DNA of 64,000 bases, taken from the NCBI GenBank assembly GCA_030737875.1, contig CM060924.1, forward strand, positions 150,344,197-150,408,196, given 5' to 3'. The first letter of the stretch is position 1. Each line of letters opens with the position of its first letter. The notes under the pieces were generated by a model. That model ran no database searches. It was given only the letters and a program-made list of their open reading frames with translations, and had not been told where the DNA came from. Position numbers and translations under genes: made by a program. This DNA is from Allium sativum (lineage: Eukaryota > Streptophyta > Magnoliopsida > Asparagales > Amaryllidaceae). This document shows positions 58,269-64,000 of the stretch, piece by piece.

Positions 58269-58518
58269 CATTCCGCCTTGGTTGAAATTTAAATTTGAAT
58301 TCGAATTTGAACTGTTTTCGGGCTTGGAATTTTCTGAAAACTTCATTGGGCCATTACTTGGTCATACGGACTCCATTTTTCGAAAACTCGGACTATATTT
58401 CGCGTATTTTTCCGAGACGAACGCAATGGCACAACCCGTTTCCCTTGGTTCAGATTTTACAATTTAATTCTTTCTTGATTTACATTATAACATGTTATTA
58501 AAAATACGGGTTGTTACA

Positions 58519-58553
58519 TTCTCCCCTCCTTAAAGAATTTCTTCCCCGAAATC
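58519..58553 (-). other. Element G polypurine tract and degenerate pre-PPT stem-loop
   Basis: On the minus strand GATTTCG (58553-58547), loop GGGA, then AGAAATC-type arm with A in place of the closing C; the PPT aaggaggggagaa abuts the LTR. The innermost pair is broken; the outer pairs remain. Confidence 0.8.
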
Positions 58554-59103
58554 TCCAAGTTAGGAAGAACGTATCTTACCATCCATCACCCATCTACTCA
58601 ACACATCATCCACGTGCAGTCATTGTCCTTAAAGGATTCTAAATGCTGTATGATCATATGCAAAGGTGTGTGTATATGTACTTATCTAATGCAAATATCA
58701 GGCGGTTACTGATTTAGTAAACCTCCTTAATGCAAAGTATGTTAGTGAAATGAGTCCATATGTATGCAAATTCCTAACAAAATTTATAATCTCTACATGA
58801 GTGCACATAACATTCTTTCATATGCAACATCCACATGATAGCATGACAAGTTTCATCCATGAATAAGTATAAGCACTCATGCATATGCAACATGAAAGTG
58901 TGTGAGCCGATCTTAGTACCTAATGTGTATCATGCATCCACGAGTATCCACTTACAAACACTTGCAACCACTTGCAACCATCAAGCATAACATGTTTCAA
59001 ATACATGTTTCATCCAAAGGGTTTCTACCTAAGGTTCTCATGACAAGGTTAACGAGATAACAAGATAAACAGGATAAACACGGATAGCAAAAAGAAAGAT
59101 ATG
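58554..59103 (-). other. 3' untranslated region of element G
   Basis: About 550 bp between the end of Pol and the stem-loop. Rich in atgcatatgcaacatgaaag-like words; no coding. The corresponding zone exists in B (47336-47901), with similar words (gcatatgaacatgaaagc). Confidence 0.6.
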
Positions 59104-60884
59104 CTACTTAGGAAAGGAAATTGAGAATGTACCCTCAAAAAGGAATGGATAAAGCCCACGCATCTTCTCCTTAGTTTCCCAAGTTGCATCTTCATCGGCT
59201 TCACTCCATTGAACTTTCACCAATTTGACTTCTCGATTCCTTAACTTCTTGATCTCTGTTCCCAAGATACGAATCAGAGCTCTTCTCAAGGTTGCCTCTT
59301 TGTCTACCTCAATGTCTTCTAGAATGCTTGGTTCAACCACCTCAGCGGATTCATGCAGGCACTTTCGGAGATGCGAGACATGAAAGACATTATGCACTCC
59401 GGCTACCTTCTCTGGCAATTCCACCTTATAGGCCATCTTTCCAATTCTCTCTATGATAGGGAAGGGCCCTATGAACCTTGGTGCCAGCTTCCCAACTGCT
59501 CCAAAACGTACCACATTACGCAAAGGAGAAACCTTCACGAAAACCCTGTTTCCCACTTCGAATTCCAAATCTGCCCTTCGCTTGTCAGCGTAAGATTTCT
59601 GTCTATCTTGGGCCGCTTTCATCCGTCTTCTCACCAATTCAACTTTCTCGGATGTGTCCCGTATCATATCGGGCCCAAGTATAAGCCTATCTGTTGTCTC
59701 CCACCAACAAGATGGTGACCTACACGGCCTCCCATACAAAGCTTCAAATGGTGCCATCCCGATGCTGGCTTGATAGCTATTATTATAAGCAAACTCTACT
59801 AGAGGAAGGTGGTCTTCCTAAGTACCACCAAAGTCAAGAACAAAAAGCCTCAAAAGATCTTCTAGCACTCTATTCACCCTTTCGGTTTGGCATCCGTCTG
59901 GGGGTGATAGGCTGTGCTCAGATTCAATCGCGTACCCATCGCTTCTTGTAAACTATTCCAGAATTGGCTAGTGAAGATTGGGTCACGATCGCTAACTATG
60001 CTAGAAGGAACTCCGTGCAACCGCAATATCTCTCGGAGATAAATAGATGCTAGCCATGATGCGGTCCTCTTGCTCTTTACTGGAATGAAGTGAGCACTCT
60101 TCGTAAGTCTATCAACTATGACCCATATGCTCGTGTTCCCTTTCCTTGACCTAGGCAATCCATCCACAAAATCCATAGAAATACTCTCCCACTTCCATTG
60201 CGGGACCTCCGATGGATGTAGTAGCCCACCTGGTTTCTTTGACTCGGCTTTCACTTGTTGACACACCATGCACTTTGAAACATACTCTGCCACATCTTTC
60301 TTCATTCCGGCCCAAAAGAAAATGCGCTTCACATCTCTATACGTCTTATCTCCTCCCGAATGTATAGTCATCTTCGAGTGATGTGCTTCTTCAAGAACTT
60401 TATGCACCAAGTCTCCTACTTGTGGAACGCATAGCCTTCCATCACGCCTTAGCCAACCTTTATCATCAATAGTATATCTAGCAAGGTGACTAGACGTCTC
60501 ACCACGAATCAACTTGTCCATGACCTCGACTATCTGTGGATCTTCCTTCTGCGAAGCCCCAACTTGATCAAGAAGTGTGGGTCTGAGCTCAAGGGATGCT
60601 AATGAACCCGTCATCGACTCAACAGCCGTCGTGAAATCAAAGTTTGCCAAGAACTCTAAGTTTTTCATCTCAATAAACAAGGGACTCAAAGTCAACCTCC
60701 TTCTACTTAGTGCATTCGCCACAACATTACCCTTGCCAGGGGTATAAGCTATCTCGAAGTCATATGATGCCAAGAATTCCATCCACCTTTGCTGCCTTAG
60801 ATTCAGATCTTTCTGCGAGAAGAGGTATTTGAGTGACTTGTGATCAGTATACAACTCAAACCTTTCGCCTAGAAGATAGTGGCG
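59104..60884 (-). pseudogene. Element G RNase H end, integrase and chromodomain (two breaks)
   Basis: Continues Pol after the stop at 60887-60885. [33 protein letters not shown], then integrase: zinc finger ([15 protein letters not shown]...CMVCQQVK), core [17 protein letters not shown] and YHPQTD. Around 59889-59892 one base is missing (expected ggcc, observed gcc), so the frame is lost just before the catalytic Glu; the Glu codon (gaa) itself is present. A TAG at 59820-59818 replaces Trp. From 59757 the frame is open again: [31 protein letters not shown], then the chromodomain LRNREVKLVKVQW and EDATWETKEKMRGLYPFLF. All catalytic residues seem present, so few changes separate it from a working gene. 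Confidence 0.9.
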
Positions 60885-63482
60885 CTAGGATTTGAGTGCA
60901 AAGACGATCGCTGCCAACTCCAAATCATGAGTGGGATAGTTCTTGTCATGAACTTTCAGTTTCCTACCCCCATAACATATCACTCTTCCCTCTTGCATTA
61001 GAACAACACCTAACCCCGTGCCATATGCATCGGTGTACACGGTAAACATCTTACCGCCATCGGGTAATGCTAAAACTGGAGCGGTAGTAAGGGCCCTCTT
61101 GAGCCTTTGAAAAGCAAGCTCACACTCTAAGTCCCATGCAAAAACTAAGTTCTTCTTCGTCAACCTAGTAAGAGGGGCCGAAATCTTAGCGAAGTCCCTG
61201 ATGAACTTCCTATAGTAGCCCGCTAGACCGAGAAAGCTTCTTACTTCGGTTGCATTCCTAGGAGTCTTCCAGTCTTGAACCAGAACCACTTTCGCGGGAT
61301 CCACCGCTATGCCTTGCTTAGAAACTATATATCCAAGAAACCGAACTTCCCTTCTCCAAAAATGACATTTGGAGAACTTGGCTTTCAACTGATGAGCTCT
61401 AAGCGTATCCATCACTTCCTTGAGATGCCTAGCATGCTCTTCCTCATCCTTTGAGAAGATCAGAATATCATCCACGAAAACAACGACAAACTTGTTAAGG
61501 AACTCCCTGAACACCCTACTCATCAAATCTACGAAGTAGGCAGGTGCATTAGTCAAACCGAATGGCATGACAAGCCATTCAAAGAATCCATCTGGAGTCC
61601 TAAACGCAGTCTTATCGATACTATCCTCAGCCACTCTAAGCTGATGGAATCCAGTGGCTAGATCGAGCTGAGAGAAAACAGAAGCACCAACAAGCTGGTC
61701 AAAGAGATCATCAATCCTCGGTAACGGGTGTCTATTCTTCTTTGTCAGCTTGTTCAACTCTCGATAATCAACACATAGACGAAGCGAACCATCTGCCTTA
61801 GTAGCGAATACCACCGGATCACCCCATTCAGAAATGCTTCGCCTAATAAAATTCTTCTCAAGCAGCTCCTTAATTTGCTTACTGAGCTCCCTTCTTTCTC
61901 GCGGGGCCATGTGCCTAACGGGCAATGATACTGGCTTGGCATTATCGACTAGATAAATGCGGAAATCTATCTCTCGTTTAGGGGGTAACCCCTTAACTTC
62001 TTCAAAGACATCAGGATAGTCTCGGACCACCCTTACAGATTGCAGATCATCGATGGACGAGTCAAGAGATTCAAGATAACATAACATGACGGGACCTCTA
62101 GGGTTACAAAAAATTTCTAGGGTATTACCGAGGCGAGTCATGAGCTTCACCACCCTATGTTCACAATCGAGGATGGCTCCATAACTGGACAACCAATCCA
62201 TGCCCAAGATCAAGGTGTATCCTGTGAACCCGAGAACATAAGCATTACACGTGAATTCAACGGTCAAGATAGAAATCTTCAAATCCACACAAATCATAGA
62301 TAGATGGGCGGAACCCCCAATTGGATTTGAAACACAAACGGGATCCTCAACTAGACTAGTACTTAGGTGCAAACTTTCAACAATGTCAGAAGAAATAAAA
62401 CTATGCGATGCGCCAGAATCAAATAAGGTGCGAACAGGACAATCAGAAATATAAACAAGACTTTCTACAGAAATACTAACTCGGTCCTGAACTGGAGCAG
62501 TGTTGAGGGCATGCACTTGCCCTCCAGAAGGTCCTGCACGCTGATTCTGCCCTTGCCCTTGTCCTTGCTTCTTGGGGCAATCCTTGCTAAAGTGTCCAGT
62601 CTCTCCACAATGAAAGCATTCTCCCCGCTTCCTCTTCTTCTTTCTGAAATCCTTGGCTATGTGCCCAACAATCCCACAGAAGTTGCATTTTCTTGGGTCC
62701 TTTGCCTTGGCCTTGCTGCCCTTGTAGTTCTTGTTGTTCTGATTGCTCTGATTCCCTCCCCACTTGGAGTCTGTCTTCTTGGCTTGAGTCTCATTAGCCT
62801 TGACTTCCTTCTTGCCATTCTTATCGTCTCCTTGAAGCAATGCCATGTCTACTAGTCCTTCAAAAGTGGCCCCCATGGGTATATGAGATAGGGCTAAACC
62901 TTGTAATGGCTCATTCAACCCTCGTGCGAAGCGTAAAGCCTTCTTCTGGGGGGTATTAACCATGTCCAAACCGAATCGAGCGAGCTGGTTAAACTGATTC
63001 ACATACTCCCTCACTGTCATGTCCCCTTTCTTCAAAGATATAAACTTCTCCCATTGCAGATTCGCCCCTGCTGATGATAGAAACTTAAGCCCAAATCTTG
63101 TCCTAAAGTCTGCCCAAGTATCTATAGGACTCGTAGCATTGGTGACCTCCCACCAATAAGCAGCCTCTTCTTTTAATAACCATGCTGCCAATAAAACCTT
63201 TCTATGATCTTCCACATCAAAGATAGCGAAGAGATCCTCAGTTTGTTTCAACCAATTTCGTGCTTCCACAAAAGTCTCCGTCCCAATGAAATTCTTGCCA
63301 CCCATCGCCTTAAAGTCTTTGCAAATCTTAGCGAAATCTGCTTGCGGATTCTGAGGAAGAGGAGGAGGAACCTCAGTTACGGTGGGGGTGGTTGCTGGGC
63401 CCACATTGTTGGCACTAGCTTCCAAGTACCTCCGGAACCATCCGGGAATGGTCACTCCCTCGGGAAGGTTAAGATCGGCCAT
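60885..63482 (-). CDS. Element G Gag-protease-RT-RNase H reading frame (865 codons)
   Basis: Starts at ATG 63482, about 190 bases after the primer site; no earlier in-frame start is evident. Order: gag with the capsid region around residues 75-190 (EEAAYWWE), a Lys/Asn-rich stretch, then two zinc knuckles near residues 264 and 287. The first, [14 protein letters not shown], has lost its last Cys; the second, [14 protein letters not shown], is intact. Protease DSG is near residue 352, with [11 protein letters not shown] after it. RT has [22 protein letters not shown] and [10 protein letters not shown] near residue 668. RNase H starts with [15 protein letters not shown] near residue 813 and the frame ends at TAG (60887-60885), where relatives have Trp (TGG to TAG). 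Gag and Pol share one frame, as is usual for plant chromoviruses. Confidence 0.92.
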   Translation of the reverse strand: MADLNLPEGVTIPGWFRRYLEASANNVGPATTPTVTEVPPPLPQNPQADFAKICKDFKAMGGKNFIGTETFVEARNWLKQTEDLFAIFDVEDHRKVLLAAWLLKEEAAYWWEVTNATSPIDTWADFRTRFGLKFLSSAGANLQWEKFISLKKGDMTVREYVNQFNQLARFGLDMVNTPQKKALRFARGLNEPLQGLALSHIPMGATFEGLVDMALLQGDDKNGKKEVKANETQAKKTDSKWGGNQSNQNNKNYKGSKAKAKDPRKCNFCGIVGHIAKDFRKKKRKRGECFHCGETGHFSKDCPKKQGQGQGQNQRAGPSGGQVHALNTAPVQDRVSISVESLVYISDCPVRTLFDSGASHSFISSDIVESLHLSTSLVEDPVCVSNPIGGSAHLSMICVDLKISILTVEFTCNAYVLGFTGYTLILGMDWLSSYGAILDCEHRVVKLMTRLGNTLEIFCNPRGPVMLCYLESLDSSIDDLQSVRVVRDYPDVFEEVKGLPPKREIDFRIYLVDNAKPVSLPVRHMAPRERRELSKQIKELLEKNFIRRSISEWGDPVVFATKADGSLRLCVDYRELNKLTKKNRHPLPRIDDLFDQLVGASVFSQLDLATGFHQLRVAEDSIDKTAFRTPDGFFEWLVMPFGLTNAPAYFVDLMSRVFREFLNKFVVVFVDDILIFSKDEEEHARHLKEVMDTLRAHQLKAKFSKCHFWRREVRFLGYIVSKQGIAVDPAKVVLVQDWKTPRNATEVRSFLGLAGYYRKFIRDFAKISAPLTRLTKKNLVFAWDLECELAFQRLKRALTTAPVLALPDGGKMFTVYTDAYGTGLGVVLMQEGRVICYGGRKLKVHDKNYPTHDLELAAIVFALKS

Positions 63483-63667
63483 ACTGAAAAAGGAAAAGAT
63501 AGATTTAGAACAAGGAAACGAAGGATAGTGCTAATGGCTTTTGGGGAATAGTCTTTTAAAATAACTAGACTTTTCTTGGAAAATACATAATTGGTTTTGA
63601 AAAATAGCTTCTCAAAAGTTAAGTTTTTTTAAAAAAAAACCTTTTGCTCAAATCTTGTAAACCGTAT

Positions 63668-63679
63668 GCTCTGATACCA
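63668..63679 (-). other. Primer-binding site of element G
   Basis: TGGTATCAGAGC on the minus strand, two bases from the LTR end. Confidence 0.92.
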
Positions 63680-63681
63680 AA

Positions 63682-64000
63682 TGTAACACCCCACCTCCGC
63701 TAGGGTCACTCTTGCAAGGACACTAGCTTTGTAGGGGCGTTAAACGAGGTAAACATGCATGCAGATATCACAAGACAGAACATGTAAGTAAAAACAGAGT
63801 AAATAAAGCAGCGGATAAAACTAGCATTTCAAAACCATAGTCAAGTTACATCAAAGTATTTGGTCATTATTTTCCCATAAAACAAAGTCTAGTAAATAAA
63901 CTGAAAAACTGAAAATGAAACATAAAGTAACTATCCCCAAAGTAGCATAAGGCCATAGCATGCTCAAACCATACGTGAGCTATCCAGAAAAGCGGCTAAA
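63682..64000 (-). repeat. 5' LTR of element G (last 319 bases visible)
   Basis: Matches 55668 onward in the 3' LTR with about seven substitutions and no clear indel. The rest of the LTR and the outer target duplication lie beyond the window. Confidence 0.92.

Larger units (their letters stand above)
55668..58518 (-). repeat. 3' LTR of element G
   Basis: 2851 bp. On the minus strand it opens TGTAACAACCCG and closes GGGTGTTACA. It contains the palindrome array (58145-58268), TATAAAAA (58026-58019), a gaggttag-type module pair (about 56870-57055), ttaagt/cttaacc words and a 16-base G run (56025-56040). Minus-strand open frames inside it are short and unrecognised. Confidence 0.92.
55668..64000 (-). 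mobile_element. Element G: nearly intact Ty3/gypsy chromovirus, minus strand, truncated by the window
   Basis: Read on the minus strand: 5' LTR (64000-63682, rest outside), Met-tRNA primer site (63679-63668), gag-pol (63482-59104), stem-loop and PPT (58553-58519), 3' LTR (58518-55668). The 319 visible bases of the 5' LTR differ from the 3' LTR at about seven sites by eye. Only one nonsense codon, one single-base deletion and another nonsense codon break the polyprotein. It is the best candidate here for a recently active lineage and is the coding relative of B. Confidence 0.92.

Noticed and set aside
62511..62855. Leucine-rich plus-strand frame opposite gag of G
   Set aside because: It is the shadow of the Lys/Gln-rich nucleocapsid region read on the other strand.

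Overview
The window is plant nuclear DNA from a heterochromatic, repeat-packed region. I find no host gene, rRNA, tRNA or CRISPR. Nearly every base belongs to Ty3/gypsy-type LTR retrotransposons: RT with FIDD/FVDD catalytic motifs, initiator-Met tRNA primer sites, chromodomain-ended integrases, polypurine tracts, and LTRs of 2.8-5.7 kb opening TGTAACA or TGTAACG. Very long LTRs with deep nesting point to a flowering plant with a repeat-rich genome. The species cannot be read from the sequence.

The first 55.4 kb is one nest, resolved here with 5-bp target-site duplications (TSDs). The outermost layer E is the 3' half of a chromovirus: a decayed pol at 1-1400, then a 3' LTR at 1658-2341 that resumes at 53369-55439. 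Element A (2342-53363; TSD gtagt; 0.72-kb LTRs; Tat/Ogre-like; about 9.6 kb of its own sequence) is inserted in the LTR of E. Two elements sit inside A: C (9898-40704; TSD gcatg; 4.3-kb LTRs; non-coding interior) and B (41733-52336; TSD ctgca; 4.3-4.4-kb LTRs; gutted pol). C itself received F (13823-19543; a 5.7-kb solo LTR; TSD agagt) in its 5' LTR and D (21274-35621; TSD aaagg; 4.75-4.8-kb LTRs; gag-pol recognisable but broken) in its interior. The insertion order is therefore E, then A, then B and C, then D and F.

After a 228-bp spacer comes G, on the minus strand (55668 to beyond 64000). It is the best-preserved element. Its gag-PR-RT-RNase H reading frame of 865 codons is open and is separated from integrase-chromodomain by one nonsense codon, one frameshift and a second nonsense codon. 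G is the coding relative of B: the residual protein fragments of B align with G. C and B share long LTR islands, and F and D share LTR modules, so the non-coding members look like parasites of G-like or D-like partners. That dependence is inferred.

The most unusual signals are structural. (1) Five chromovirus-type elements carry a short stem-loop just before the polypurine tract. In four of them the arms differ but stay complementary around a 4-nt G-rich loop; G has one broken pair. (2) LTRs of D, F, B and G contain series of short perfect palindromes whose arms differ between copies yet remain complementary. (3) The RNase H region of D is split by a 95-bp AT-rich GT...AG segment whose exact removal restores the frame. 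All counts, alignments and percentages were made by eye.
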